Shown here: positions 10,745 through 22,515 of the stretch, in pieces
Layout: each line of letters opens with the position of its first letter
How positions within the stretch are numbered: the first letter of the stretch is position 1
Origin: Prorocentrum cordatum
Taxonomy: Eukaryota; Sar; Dinophyceae; Prorocentrales; Prorocentraceae
Assembly: GCA_963575745.1 (NCBI GenBank)
Contig: CAUYUJ010016371.1
Coordinates: forward strand, 616,726-680,725
Direction of reading: 5' to 3'
DNA length: 64,000 nt
Position numbers and translations under genes: made by a program
Notes under the pieces: generated by a model
What the model was told of the DNA's origin: nothing
The model's database searches: none
Seen by the model: the letters and a program-made list of their open reading frames with translations, nothing else

Positions 10745-10999
10745 TTGATCTGGAAACCCAGCCCCCTCTCCGCCTTCTCTACGCCCCGAAAATAATCCTG
10801 CAGCGTCGGCCGCCGCACCCTCGCCACCTGATTTGTCCTGCACATTCAGATTGAAGAGAACTCCCCTGCGCTCCACGTTCAGATCGTCGCCCCCCTTGGC
10901 CATTTGAGCCTTCTTGCGCTTCGAGTTGGTCGCCGATAGGCCGAACTGCTGCAGAATGTGCTTTTCCACCACCGTCGCGCAGTGCTCCTCGATCACCAA
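10745..10999 (-). CDS. Candidate exon, unknown protein
   Basis: The minus-strand frame runs for about 85 codons with a non-repetitive, balanced composition, unlike the Arg/Pro shadows around it. It includes the segments VIEEHCATVVEKHILQQFGL and VERRGVLFNLNVQDKSGG. A possible 5' splice site (GTGAGC) lies at its 3' end near 10744, and a possible acceptor (GCTTGCAG) about 40 bases further on, near 10702. No family is recognised. It has no good start codon, so it would be internal to a gene extending upstream on the minus strand. It could also be a chance open frame. Confidence 0.25.
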
Positions 11000-12418
11000 G
11001 TGCCCCTCGCGCGGGCGGCTTCCGCGCGCGGCAACGCCGCCTCCGGCTCGCCCGGCGACGCGCGCGAACGGGGCGACGCGCGGCGAGCCTCTCGACTTCC
11101 AGCCGGCCTTCTTTTCTCAGTCTCTGCTGACGTCGTCGTAGGTCTATCGCCCGCGATGCAAGCCTGGCCCAGGGCCCAGGGAGCCCGCTCCTCCATCCCG
11201 AAATATTGCGAAATGCACTAGTTACCAGCGTCGCCATTCGCCTCTCCAGGCCAGACGCGAACTTCGCCATCCCCTGCGTCAGCAGCCCCGCGTCGCGGGC
11301 CTGCGGCCCTGGCGCTTCGAGGCCGCCGTCCAAGCTGGGACAGCGGGCGCCGACGCGCCGCGCAGCGCGCATGGGGGCCAACTCTGGGCGGGGCAGCGCG
11401 GTGTCGGGGAGGCTTGACGAGAGGTGGCAAGTGAGACTGCAAATGCAGACGGGGCTCTTGATAGTTGGCGCCGTCGCGCTCGCAGATCGGACACCCGCTG
11501 TCACCTGGCTCGGTGAACTGCGCGCTCGGAAAGCCCCCCCCCCCCCAAGGATCGCAAAAACCCTTAAGTAGAACGCTTTGCGCGCGTCGGCTGACGGTGA
11601 TCTGTGTAGCATACGTCCAATTATACACAACACATGCGCTCGATGGTGTTAGCACGCGCGCAGCGGTGAATACTCTGGGCCATCCATGCCATGGCAGTGA
11701 GCGACGACCCCAAGGCCTCGAACTTCGCCCCGCATTCCACCCCGCCCTGAGCGCGCGCAACGGAGGGCTTCCCGAGGAGCGCGCCCTCCACAACCCCCGC
11801 CTCCTCGGCGCCCCCCATCGAGTCCAGGCGGGGCGATCTGGCGCGAGTTGGCCCGGGCCCGATACTCAGCGAAGCCCGAGGTGGCGATTTGCGAACCACG
11901 CCCCCCCCAAAAAAAACAAAAATCCCCAGGAGGAACGGGCCAGCGCAAGCGGCGAATCCTCGTGACCACGCATCTGGAGATGCCAGGGGGCGCGTTCTGA
12001 TCGAGGCCACGCGCTGCGGAGCAGGGCTCGCGATCCTCTGATTCGACGACGAGGATGGAGAATGAGACGGCCCAGATCTGCCCATTCATCAGCGGTTGGA
12101 GCGCCCATTCCTGGCGCCAGGCAGGTCGACGGGCGCGCAGCTCAACCGGGCCAAGGGCCTCTCGCCAGAAAACAAGAGCCTGCGAATTCGAGAGCTCCTG
12201 CTGCCAGGGCTCCATCCACGAGGCAGAGCCGACCATCGAAATGCGGCCCAGCTCGGCAGTGCGAGCGCCCATGCGAAAACATTGGTGACCTCGTCGGTGG
12301 TCGCTCATGCAAAAACACCCCACGGCAGACAACGTCGCCCACTAGACCAGCGGCAGGAGGAGAAAAAAGGAAGAAAAGAGGGAGAAATAAAATAAGAAGA
12401 AAAAGGGAGAGGGGGAAG

Positions 12419-12455
<37 letters not shown>

Positions 12456-12785
12456 GCCTGTTCCAGCGCAGCGGCATGCGCGGCGACCACGCCCCACCCA
12501 GGCCGTGGAAGGCTGAACTCGCAGCTGAGATGCGGCGCCCCAGCTCGTGACCCGCGGCCGCGGTCAATGTCGGCGATGCCACTGGCCCGAGAAATCTCGC
12601 AGCGTCAACTCCAGCGCCAGCCGCGCGCCGTGCTCTGCCGAGCCACTGCGTGCACGCGGTCGTCTCTGGGCCACGGAAGCGAAAACTCGTCGCACGCTCG
12701 CCCCCGTTCTGCTTCGCGCCGGCCACGGCCCAGGCCGCGCCCAGGACGTCGTCTGCCACTGTTTGTTGTTCAACCCGTTCCTTAC
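11000..12785. other. GC-rich region with possible minus-strand exons; 36-base A run at 12419-12454
   Basis: Several minus-strand stretches have protein-like composition (for example around 12060-12330 and 12560-12700), but no frame persists and no domain is recognisable. A run of 36 A's at 12419-12454 follows a purine-rich stretch. It could be the tail of a plus-strand retrosequence or a simple repeat. Confidence 0.35.
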
Positions 12786-13213
12786 CTCGCGCATGACACT
12801 GCCCACTTGAGAGAGCACAGCGCGAGGAAGGTCACCGGCATGGGCGCGGCAAAAGAGATCAGCCTCGTCATCGTCAGGAAGTGGGCCTCGTAGTGGAGAC
12901 ACCCCAGAACCACGCACGTCGCCGCCGAGGAGAGGAACGCGGGGCGAACGAAGTGGCCCAGGAAGGAGCTCACAATGAACGGATCTCCCAGTCCTCCGAC
13001 GTTCGGCTTCACGTAGAAGGCGCCCTCGTCGCCCTGCACCTCGATCGCGCCGTCGCGGTTGCGGCTCTCGCGCAGCGCCCAACCCCCTGGCGTCGCAAAA
13101 TCCCCCGCCGTCGAGTCGAACGCCGCCGAGGAGACGCCGCCGAACGAATTGGATATATCCTTCATCGCGTCGGCGAAACTCACGTTCGACGGTCGCAATC
13201 TCCAAGACAAGCA
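12786..13213 (-). CDS. Candidate internal exon, unknown (possibly membrane) protein
   Basis: This 428-base minus-strand frame has good protein-like composition, with segments such as FADAMKDISNSFGGVSSAAF and DGAIEVQGDEGAFYVKPNVG. Its last ~50 residues are hydrophobic (ATCVVLGCL, then RLISFAAPMPVTFLALC), consistent with one or two membrane segments. The 3' edge is a strong-looking donor, GCGAG|GTAAGG at 12786/12785. The 5' edge can be placed at a pyrimidine-rich acceptor, TTTGTTGCGCAG, at 13214. I recognise no family. Flanking exons could not be joined with confidence, so gene structure is unresolved. This is the best splice-bounded coding candidate in the window. Confidence 0.4.
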
Positions 13214-14141
13214 CTGCGCAACAAAGATAACTCCTCCTCGTCGCTTGCGCGTTGCAAAACCACGCGCCTGATGCGGGGCTCGCGCGTTCAGGCGCCCTGC
13301 AAAGAAAACCCGGCCACTGGGCGGCAGCGCGCGCGTAACTCGATTGCCCAGAGCTCCCATCTTCGAGCTACCTTTCTCGACCCCATGCCCCAGGACCAAT
13401 AGTGCGGGGCCAAATCTGTTAGTCTAATATCGGCCAATCCTAGCAGCCCATGTTCATTGGAAATGTCCATCTGCACTTCCCCCAAATCACATCCAAGCCC
13501 CGCGCGCTCGGCATTCGTAGACTCGTCGGCGGAGGAACAAAAGGTCCCGCGCTTCTGCAGGCGCAATGCCCGCAGGCACGGCCCCCCTCTTTGTCGTCTT
13601 CCGAAAATATTGGATGGACCAGCGCTGTCCCGAGCCGGCCGGCAAACGCGCCCGCTGACTTCCCAGGCTGGCAGGACCGTCGCGCTGTCTCCTCTCCTCG
13701 CCCTAATCTACCTCGTTGGCCCTCGCGCCGCCCAGACCCCCCTCCAGCTTCCAAACGTCGAGCCGCGCCTCCTTGCAAGCGTGGCCATGCCGAGTCTGCT
13801 CCCATCGCGATGCCTAGCGCCAGATGAACAACGAGAGGTTTGGCGAGAAAGGCGGGCGGCCTCATGCACGCGGCGACCTCTCCAAGCCGCCCGAACCTGT
13901 TCCAGCAGCAGCTCCGTCGCCTGCATCGCCGACGTTCTGCGCTGCCGCTGAAACGCCCGAGAAATTTTCTCAAGTGCTGGTCGGTCTCGTTCAGTCGGTC
14001 ACTTAGCTCTGCAGAGGTGCGAGGCGCGCCCCCCGCTCCGTTCGACGCCAAGACCCCATCACATTCGGTAGCTGAAATAGCCCGACCCACCGAGAGTGCC
14101 AGCCGACGCCGAAACGCCATCCCAACCGGTAACTGAAGTAG
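13214..14141. other. No recognisable gene
   Basis: GC-rich. The minus-strand frame at 13440-14120 is Arg/Gly/Ala-rich and not assignable. A ~60-base imperfect duplication around GGTA.CTGAA.TAGC lies at about 14066-14150. Confidence 0.35.
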
Positions 14142-15232
14142 CTACACCAGCCGAGAGGGAATGAGAGATCGAGGGAGCCACGCGTCCACGAGATCGTCGA
14201 AGTTCTGCCCGTAGCTCAAGTAGACGTCGACGTTCAGCGCAGTATGCCTTCCTTGGTGCATGCGGTGCTTGCGAATTGGTGGTCGCCCCCGACGACGCCA
14301 CTTCTCAAGAGTTTCCCAATACTCACCGGGGGCGTCTTTCTTGGCAAATACTCGTAAATGTCCCTCGTTGCCAGTGAGCTGGGTAGTTGCGACTCTGAGG
14401 AACATTTGCCTCTTCTCGCTTCGTAGGATTGCCGCGATCATCGCATCGCCGCTGTGCCTCGGTGGAAGTGCAGGTGGGAGGGCGACCGCATCCTTCTCGT
14501 AGCTGAGCTCCAGCACGACAGGGATCTGATCCATCGGCTGAATACCTCGAATCGGTTGAAGCTTGTCTCCGAGATCACGGACGAGATGACTCTCCAACCA
14601 GCCACGAGGAAGAAACCAATAAGCATACTGCCTGTGGGCGGTGTAGTGGGCGACAGAAAATGTGAGCAAAAGGGCTGTAGGAGGTCGCCGAAATTAACTT
14701 CTGCTCAAAAAGCGAATGTCGGACTGCTTCTCCTGCGCCGTTGCGCGTATGCTCTCGGGATCGAGTGGGCCCCAACGCCCCGCAAGGCGGTTCAGTCCAT
14801 ACTCCAGCTCTCACCTGCGCCCTGATACCGTAGTTGGTGCCCCAGTGGAACAAAGGATGAGTGCGGCATGGGAGCGCCAGTAGGACTGAGCGCCAGCAGC
14901 GTGTAAGTGGTGTTTTCACCGTCGCATGGTACACTCCATGTTCCTTACACGACCGAAGCTGAGGAGGATAGCAAAGCACCCCGTATGTGATGCCGATTTC
15001 CCTTCTGAATGCGAACCGCCATGCCACGGCCAGCCAACTGCTTGGGTGGGACCCACGTCAGTCGAATATGTCGGTCGGTGAGGCCCTTTCTCAAGAGAAC
15101 TGAATAGCCCGTCGCCGCCGTCGTGAGGGGACTAGGCTGGTGAACTGCCTCCTGAATAATTCGTCCAGCGATTCTGCTTCGAAGAATACCTTCGGCCTTT
15201 CGGCACACAACCTGTGTGCCACGCAAGAGCAC
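14142..15232 (-). pseudogene. Decayed LINE endonuclease (non-LTR retrotransposon relic)
   Basis: Three consecutive minus-strand pieces in different frames follow the order of an apurinic/apyrimidinic-type LINE endonuclease. The first (14945-15232) reads GYSVLLRKGLTDRHIRLTWV then GRGMAVRIQKGN, like the GG-bearing strand before the core. The second (about 14650-15000) contains GVLCYPPQL, resembling the strand that normally reads as a V-Y-x-P motif. The third (14142-14669) has LPRGWLESHLVRDLGDKL and PMDQIPVVLELSY, like the terminal D-H-x-P motif with H replaced by Q. It continues into a basic linker. At least two frameshifts separate the pieces, and no reverse transcriptase follows. Assignment is by motif order only. 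Confidence 0.5.
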
Positions 15233-15945
15233 CGCGTCATAGGTCGCTGTCTGGAAAAAGAGTCTGCTGTCTGGAAAAATATCCGGCTATCTCAAACCAC
15301 TCGCCCGCAGCGCACATCGGGTTGTATCCTATCATTCTCATCGCGGTGCCTGCACTTGGCGCCACCTGCCTCGAATGGCAGGCGCCGAGGCCGTCACAGA
15401 AGCAACGGGCCGTGCTGCGCGGCGGTGGTGAAAGCCCCCCCCCCTTCTGGCGAAATGCTCGAGCGAAGGGGGCTCCAGCAAAGAAGAGGATGAGGAATCG
15501 GAGCCAAACCACGAAGCGCGAGTAACTTCGCGCCCTCGAGGGCACCCTTGTTCCAGATACCTTCTCCTGGCGACGACTCAAGCCTGGAAGTGTGCGACTT
15601 CGCTACTGGATCTACCAGCCCAGATCAAGTTTGTAGGGATCTCTATCAAATTCTATGGGGTGGACTTTGAGATCTTCGGTTGGGTTGGAAATGGAGTGGC
15701 CATGAGGCGTGTGTGTGAGCGCCCAACGCATCTCCGTCCACACCTCCCCCTGCTCCAATCAGCACGGAGCAGTGGGAGACGACTGAACGCGCCGCGGCTT
15801 CGGTCGCAGGAGAGGAGAGCGACACAACGACGACTACCGCCGCCGCGGCCGACGACGACTCCACAACGGCGACGACGACGACAAAGGCGAAGACGACGAA
15901 CAGGACTACGACGTGGACGCGGACGGGGGCGACGAGGGCGACGGC
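15233..15945. other. No recognisable gene
   Basis: Mixed sequence with no supported gene. From about 15840 it becomes CGACGAC-rich. Confidence 0.4.
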
Positions 15946-16080
<135 letters not shown>

Positions 16081-16470
16081 CGCCGGCCCAGTGAGCTGCA
16101 CCACGCTCGCCGCTACAGCCGCACCGCCGGCGGCGCCGCGGCCTGTGCGGGCCGCCGCGGGGGCGGCGCGGCGGGACCGCGCTGCGGCGCGGGGTGGTGC
16201 AGCTGCGGAGCGGCGGGCTGCGCCTGGGGCGGCACCCGCAGGTGCTGCAGGCCCGGCGCCGCCCCGCCGGCCGCGGCGCCGCGGCCGCGGCGCTGGGGCG
16301 TGGCCTCCGGAGGAAGGGAGAACAGTGGCCAAGACACCAGCAGAGGCCCCCAGAACGGGGCCCAAGAGGCCTCCCAACGGCCCCCGAAGAGGTCCTCCGC
16401 GACATCCGTACCAACATCCTGGAGGCCTACGACCCGCAATCAAAGGACGGTGGCGAAATGGGCCGAATGT
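16081..16470. other. GC-rich low-complexity region
   Basis: Very GC-rich GCGGCGC-type sequence, open on both strands with Ala/Arg/Gly composition. No gene is supported. Confidence 0.4.
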
Positions 16471-16945
16471 CATTAAACCTGGACCGGGACGGGAACGGAA
16501 AGAGCGCCGCAGGAACTGGCCCGAGAGGGCTTATGGCACCCTTCGCTCTGGGGAGCCTTGGCGTGAAGAGCTTGCTGCGGCACCGCTCTGTTGGGAGCCC
16601 TGGTGTTCAGAGACTTCCACGTGACCGCTCGCTCTTGGGTGCCTTGCTGTTCAGAACCTTTTACGTCACCGCGCTCTGGGGAGCCTTGTTGACTACAGCT
16701 GGTTTCGTTACTGTTCGCCGTTGGGGGCCACGGTGTTAATTGCATGGCGTCTCTGGGGTGTCTTGGGAGTCTTCTGGGGGTCCTCTTGAGAGCCGTTCTG
16801 GGACTCTTGGGCCGTCTGGGGGCCAGCCCAGTCCCCACACCCGAGTGGCTCAGTCCCCACACCGTCTCTTCGGGCCCTCTTGGGAGCCTCTTGGGGCCCT
16901 CTTGGGGCTCTCCTGGGGCCCTCTTGCAGGTGGCCCCAGCATCGA
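16471..16945 (+). repeat. Complex repeat family 'GGGAACGG', copy 1
   Basis: Starts near ACGGGAACGGAAAGAGCGCC (16489) and contains 44-bp-type units with GCTC.TTGGG.GCC.TGGTGTTCAGAG, then GTCTGGGGGCCAGCCCAGTC and CCCTCTTGGGGC repeats. Further copies start near 19625, 21748 and 22713. Confidence 0.85.
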
Positions 16946-17105
16946 ATCGGAAAGCCGAATCGGATCGACCCGAAAATCGAATCGGCAGAAGTCGGCAACC
17001 AAATCGAAACCGACAGAAGTCGGCAAAGCCGAAGCCGAAGCAGTCGGAAACCAGATCACGGCAAGCCGGATCGGAATCAAAACCGGAAGGCCGGGAAGGT
17101 AAAGG
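16946..17105. repeat. ATCGG/TCGGAA-rich block
   Basis: Dense CGGAAAGCC, AATCGG and GAAGTCGGCA motifs. A similar ATCGG-rich block flanks the other side of the pyrimidine minisatellite at about 18800-18950. Confidence 0.6.
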
Positions 17106-17149
17106 AGGAAGTGGTAGGAGGATTGGCCGTCCCATCCAGGGAGGGAGGG

Positions 17150-18650
17150 AGGAAGGGACCCCTCTCGCTGTCCCCTCCCGCTGTCCCCCCCCGCTGTCCC
17201 CTCCCACTGTCCCCTCCCCCAGTGTCCCCTCCACCAGGGTCCCCTCCTGCACTGTCCCCTCCCGCTGTCCCCTCCCCCGCTGTCCCGTCCCACTGTCCCG
17301 TCCCGCTGTCCCCATCCCCCACTGCCCCCCCCCACTGCCCACTCCACTGTCCCCTCCCGCTGCCCCCCCCGCTGTCCCCCCCGCTATCCCCTCCCGCTCC
17401 CCTCCCGCTGTCCCCTCCCGCTGTCCCCTCAAAACTGCCCCTCCCGCTGTCCCCTCCCGCTGTCCCCTCCCACTGTTCCCCCACTGTCCCCTCCCACTGT
17501 CCCTCCCCACTGCCCCCTCCCCACCTGCTACCCGCAACCCCCTCCCACTGCCCCATTCCCCACTGCCCCCTCCCACTGTCACCCCCCACTGCCCCCTCCC
17601 CCACTGGCCTCCCGCTGTCCACTCCACTTTCCCCCCCCACTGTCCCCTCCACTGTCGCCTCCCGCTGTCCCCTACATGTGTTCCCTCCCAATCCCCTCCA
17701 GTCCCTCCCACTGTCCCCTCCGCTGTCCCCTCCCGCTGTCCCCTCCCGCTGTTCCTCCCGCTGTCGCCTCCCCCACTGTCCCCTCCCACGCTGTCCCCTC
17801 CCCCACTGTCCCCTCCCGCTGTCCCCTCCGCTGTCCCTTCCCACTGCCCCCCCCGTTGTCCCCTCCCACTGTCCCCTCCCCTCCACCAGGGTCCCCGCCT
17901 CCACTGTCCCCCCGCTGTCCCGTCCCGCTGTCCCCTCCCCCGTTGCCCCCTTCCACTGTCCCGTCCCGCTGTCCCCATCCCCCACTGTCCCCTCATACTG
18001 TCCCCTCCCACGCTGTCCCCTCCCACTGCCCCCCCCCGCTGTCCCCCCCGCTATCCCCTCCGCTGTCCCTCCCCGCTGTCCCTCCCGCTGTCCCCTCCAA
18101 GTCCCTCGAAACTGTCCTCTCCCGCTGTCCCCTCCCGCCGTCCCCTCCCACTGTTCCCTCCAGGTGTCCCCTCCCCCCACTGCCCCCTCCCCCACTGCTG
18201 TCCTCTCCCGCAGCCCCCTCCCACTGCCCCATTCCCCACTGTCCCCTCCCACTGTCCCCCCACCCTGTCACCCCCCACTGCCTCCTCCCCCACTGGCCCC
18301 TCCCACTGTCCCCTCCTGCTGTCCCCTCCCACTGTCCTCTCCCACTGTCCCCTCCAGCGTCCCCTCCCACTGTCCCCTCCCACTGTCCCCTCCATCTGTC
18401 CCCCCCTGTCCCCTCCCGCTGCCTCTCCCGCTGTCCACTCCACTTTCCCCCCCTACTGTCCCTCCACTGTCCCCTCCCCCGTCGCCTCCCGCTGTCCCCT
18501 CCACTGTGTCCCCTCCCACCCACTGTCCCCTCCCGCTGTCCCCTCCCCCGCTGTCCCCTCCCGCTGTCCCCTCCCCCACTGCCCCCTCCCACTGTCCCCT
18601 CCCGCTGTCCCCTCCCACTGCCCCCTTCCTACTGTCCCCTCCCGCAGACC
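17150..18650 (+). repeat. 13-bp pyrimidine minisatellite (CCCCTCCCRCTGT), about 1.5 kb
   Basis: The unit CCCCTCCCACTGT or CCCCTCCCGCTGT repeats over roughly 1.5 kb with small indels. The plus strand is almost purely C/T with a spaced G, so the minus strand is G-run-rich. Because 39 bases is 13 codons, all frames stay open, producing long Pro/Ser or Gly/Arg artefact frames. Confidence 0.97.
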
Positions 18651-19440
18651 GTGGCTGCACCAGGGTGCGTTTGGGCAAGAATTTCGAAGCGGCTCCAGCC
18701 GTGGCCACGAGGAAGGCGCTCCTCCGTGTTCCCCCGTCCCTTCACGGACCCTTCCCAGCGAGGGCGGTGAGGGCGGCGAGGTCACCTCCCCAGCGAGGGC
18801 GGCATCGGAGAAAGGCCGGATCGACAGGAAATCGGCCGAGGCCGGATCGGGCGAAGCCGAAATCGGAAGCGCAAATCGGAATCTCCGGATCGAGCCCGTT
18901 CGAATCGGCAGCCAAGGAAATCGGTCCGATTCGAGCCGGAGGAGTCGGAAAGACCCCTGCTCTTGGGGCCCTCTTGTGCCCTCTTGGGCCGTCTCGGGGC
19001 CAGCCCAGTCCCCACACCCAAACGGCTCAGTCCCCACACCGCCTCGTCGGGCCCCCATTGGGAAGCCTCTTGGGAGCCTCTTGGGGCTCTTTTGGGGTCG
19101 TCTTGGGGCCCTCTGGGGCTGTTTTGGGTCGGTGTCCTCTTGGACCGTTGTCGGCCCCTTTGGGGGGCCTCTGGGGCCGTCGTGGGACGAGCGTTGGGGC
19201 CTCGTGGGCCGTGTTGGGGTTCCCTGGGCCCGAAAAGGCGAGAACCCGAAAAAGCTTCAAAAGCCCTCGGAAAATCCATGTTTTGGGGCTCCTGAGGCCC
19301 TCTCGGGGGCATCTGGAGCTGTCTCGAGGCTCTCTTGGACCGTCTGGAAGCCGTCTGAGATTATATTGGGGCCGTCTTTGGGTCATTTCGTTGACCTTTG
19401 TGCCGTCTTGGGGCCCTTGAGCGGCTTCCTGAACAAAACA
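18651..19440. repeat. ATCGG-rich block and CTCTTGGGGCC repeats
   Basis: About 18800-18950 is the second ATCGG-rich block. From about 18960 it becomes CCCTCTTGGGGC/CCGTCTTGGGG short-unit repeats, passing the landmark GCCAGCCCAGTCCCCACACC near 18997. Confidence 0.7.
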
Positions 19441-20290
19441 TTAGGAAACGGGCCATGGAAGGCTCCCGCGAGCCGCTTCACTCGACAAAAAAACATGAAA
19501 CGCCCCCTGGCCATTAACGCCCAGTCTCGCGCTCCTCGCCCCTCCCCTGGACCCCTCCCTAGAGGGCTTCGCCCCAACTCAACGTCATCACTCGTACCTC
19601 GCTCTTTCTGTTACCTGGGCCAGCACGGGAACGGAAAGAGCGCCGCAGGAACTGGCCCGCGATGGCTCATGGCACCCTTTGCTCTGGGGAGCCTTGGCGT
19701 GAAGAGCTTGTTGCGGCACCGCTCTCTGTTGGGAGCCCTGGTGTTCAGAGACTTCCACGTGCCCGCTCGCTCTTGGGTGCCTTGCTGTTCAAATCTCTTT
19801 CCGTCACCGCGCTCTGGGAAGCCTTGGTGTTCAGAGCTTGTTACGCCACCGCTCACTATGGGGAGACATGGTGTTACTTGGCGGCGTTTCTGGGGCTTGT
19901 TGGGAGTCTTTTGGTGGCCCTTGTGGACAGTCTTGGAACCTTTGGGCCGTCTTGGGGCCAGCCCAGTCCCCACACCCAAGCAGCCCAGTCTCCACATCGC
20001 CTCTTCGGGCCCTCTTCGGAGCCTCTCGGGGCTGTTTTGGAGCTCTCGTGGATTGGGCCCCTCTTGGGCCGTTGTGGGGCCCTCTGGGGCCGCCTGGGGG
20101 TCATCTTGGATTGTTTTCGCACCCTTTTGGGTCCCCTGGACCCGTCTGGGGACGATCTTTGGGACCTCTTGGGCCGTCTGGGGCCCTTCTGGGCACGAAA
20201 AGGCGACAACCCCAACAAACTTGAAACATCTTTGGAACCAAAAAATGTTGTTAGCCTCCTGAGGCCCTCTCGGGTGCCCTCTTGAAGGCC
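19441..20290 (+). repeat. Complex repeat family 'GGGAACGG', copy 2
   Basis: Opens with GGCCATGGAAGGCTCCCGCG, GAGGGCTTCGCCCCAACTCA and CACTCGTACCTCGCTC, then ACGGGAACGG (19625), 44-bp units, CCAGCCCAGTCCCCACACCC and CTCTTGGGGCC repeats. Copy 4 (22520 on) has the same order. Confidence 0.88.
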
Positions 20291-21050
20291 ATTTTGGGAC
20301 TCTTGGCCAGTCTGGAGGCCAGCCCAGTCCCACACCCAAGCAGCCCAGTCCCCACACAGCCTCTTCGGGCCTCCATTGAGAGTCTCTTGGGAGCCTCTTG
20401 GTGCTCTCTTGGGGCCGTCTCGGGGCCCTCTGGGGCTGTTTCAGGGCCCTCTTGGGCCGTCTGGCCCTCTTGGACCTTTGTAGGCCCCTTTGGGGGGCCT
20501 CTGGGGCAGTCTTGGGACGAGCTCTGGAACCTCGTGGACCGTGCTGGGTCCTTCTGGGCCCGAGAAGACGAGAACCCTACAAATCTTCAAAAACCAAAGG
20601 AAATACATTATGTTTGCCTCTCGGAGCCCTCTTGGGGAGCCTCTTGGGGACCTCTTGGGGCGTCTCGAGGCCTCCTTGGACCGTCTTGCGGCCATCTGAG
20701 GTCATCTTGGGTTGGTCTTGGACGGTCTTGGGGTTTCATGGAGCGCTCTTGGGCCGTCTTGGAGCCCTCTTGGACCCCTCAGGGGGGGGGGGCGCTTCTT
20801 GATCCTTCTTGGGCGCCTCTTGGGCCGTCTGGGGGGGGCGTGGTCATAACGCCCGGTATCGCACGCCTCGCCCCTCCCCTGGACCCCTCCCTAGAAGGCT
20901 TCGCCCCAACTGAACGTCATCACTCGTGCCTCGCTCTTTCCGTCACCTGCTTGGCATAGGGACGGAAAGCGCGGGCCTTTTCTGTGAGGGCGCGAGGTCG
21001 CTGGCTAGTGCCTTGGAGCCCTGCTGGTGCGAAGACTTTGGCAAAACATA
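20291..21050. repeat. CTCTTGGGGCC repeats with a partial 'GGGAACGG' family opening
   Basis: GCCAGCCCAGTCCCACACCC recurs near 20318, followed by CCTCTTGGGGCCGTCTCGGG repeats. At about 20860-20960 the opening block (GCCCCTCCCCTGG, GCTTCGCCCCAACTGAACGT) returns without the full 44-bp units. Confidence 0.75.
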
Positions 21051-22515
21051 CCAAAATCTAGCAAGAAGACTTGCGAAAATCAATGAATGTTGTAGATCTG
21101 GGCCTTCCTGGGGGTCCTTGTGGGGCTCGTTGGGCCGTCTTGGGGCCCTTGTGGGCCGTCCTGGGACCTCTTGGGCCGTCTTGGCGGGTCTGGGGGCACT
21201 CCTGGGTCCCCTTGGGGACCTCCTGTGGCCGTCTTGTGGCCCCCAAGGGCCTCTCTGGGCTATCTTGGGCCGTCTTGACGGCCACATGGGCCGTGCTGGG
21301 AGCCTCTGGGGCCGTCTTGGGGCGGTCTTGGGGGCCTCCTGTGCAGTTTTGGACGCTACGAAAACCAAAGAAGCGAGCATGCAAAAAGTTGAAAGGGATG
21401 GGGCGATTTTTGCATCTTGGAGGTCCCCTTTGGGGGCCTCTTGGGGCGTCTTGGAGCCTTTTGGGCTGTCTTGAAGACATCTTGGGCCCTCTTGGATCGC
21501 TTTTGGGCCGTTTTAGGGCCCTCTTGGACCTCTCCGTCGCCATCTTCGGCGCTTTTGGGGCCGTCTTGGGCCGTCTTGGGGTCCTCTTAGGCACTCAATA
21601 GGCTGACTTGGGCCGTCTTGGGCCAAAAATGCCCGAACATTTTGCCATTAGAACCTGGGGTTCCCGCTGTCTACCCCCCCACACCCCACTTGGTGTTTCT
21701 CCCGACTAGCGGATCGCGACGCTACGCGCGCTTTCACCTGGGCCGGAACGGGAACGGAAAGAGCGGACAGGAAATTGCTCGAGATGGCTCACGGCACCCT
21801 TCGCTCTTGGGAGCCTTGGTGGTAAGAGCTTGTTACGGCACCGCTCGCTCTTGGGAGCCTTGGTGTTCAGAGACTTTTACGGTGCCACTCGCTCTTGGGA
21901 ACCTTGGTGTTGAGAGTTGTTTACGTCACCGTTCGCGCTTGGGAGCCTTGGTGTCACACGTCACCGCTCGCTGTTGCGAGCCCTGGTGCGAAGAGCTTTT
22001 TGCGTTCCCGATCGCTCTTTTATTTGGCGTCCCTGGGCAGACGAGGTCTTTTCGGAGCCCTTCTGGAGCCCTTTTGGGCAATTTGGGGACCCTTTTGTGC
22101 CGTCTTGGGGCCCTTTTGGGCCGTCTTGGGGCGTCTTGGAGACCGTGGACTGTCTTGGGGCTCTCTTGGCAGCCTCTTGGGGCCCTCTCGGGAGCCTCTT
22201 GGGGGCCTCGTGGAGCTCTCCTGGGGCAGTCTTGGGGCCCGCTTGGGCCCTTTGGGGGCCCTCTTGGGCCATCTTGGGGCCCCCTTGGGCCGTCATGGGG
22301 TCCTCTTGGGGGCCGCTTGGGTCGTCTTGGGGCGATGTCTGGGGCCTCTTGGCCTGTCTTGGACCGCGTAACAACAGAAAAGGCGGACATGCTGAAAATG
22401 TACGTTTTCCGTCTGGAGGCCGTCTGAAGCTCTCTTGGGGCCGCCTTGGGGCCCTCTGGGGCCGTTTGGGGTCCCTCTTGGGCCGTCTCGGGACCCTCTG
22501 GCCGGTCCACTCGAA
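21051..22515 (+). repeat. Complex repeat family 'GGGAACGG', copy 3, with 44-bp tandem units
   Basis: The 44-bp unit (GCTCTTGGGAGCCTTGGTGT followed by TCAGAG..TTTTACG..ACC.) is clearest here. GCTCTTGGG-type starts at 21803, 21847, 21891 and 21935 are spaced 44 bases. CTTGGGGCCGTCTTGGG repeats surround it (21090-21620 and 22040-22510). Confidence 0.85.

Noticed and set aside
12419-12454. Poly(A) run as proof of a retrogene
   Set aside because: No coding frame on the plus strand ends near it and no flanking target duplication is visible. A simple A-run is as likely.
16744-20262. Open frame of >1,100 codons on the plus strand
   Set aside because: It crosses the 13-bp pyrimidine minisatellite and the CTCTTGGGG repeats. 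Equivalent frames are open on the minus strand and composition is Pro/Ser. This is a repeat artefact.
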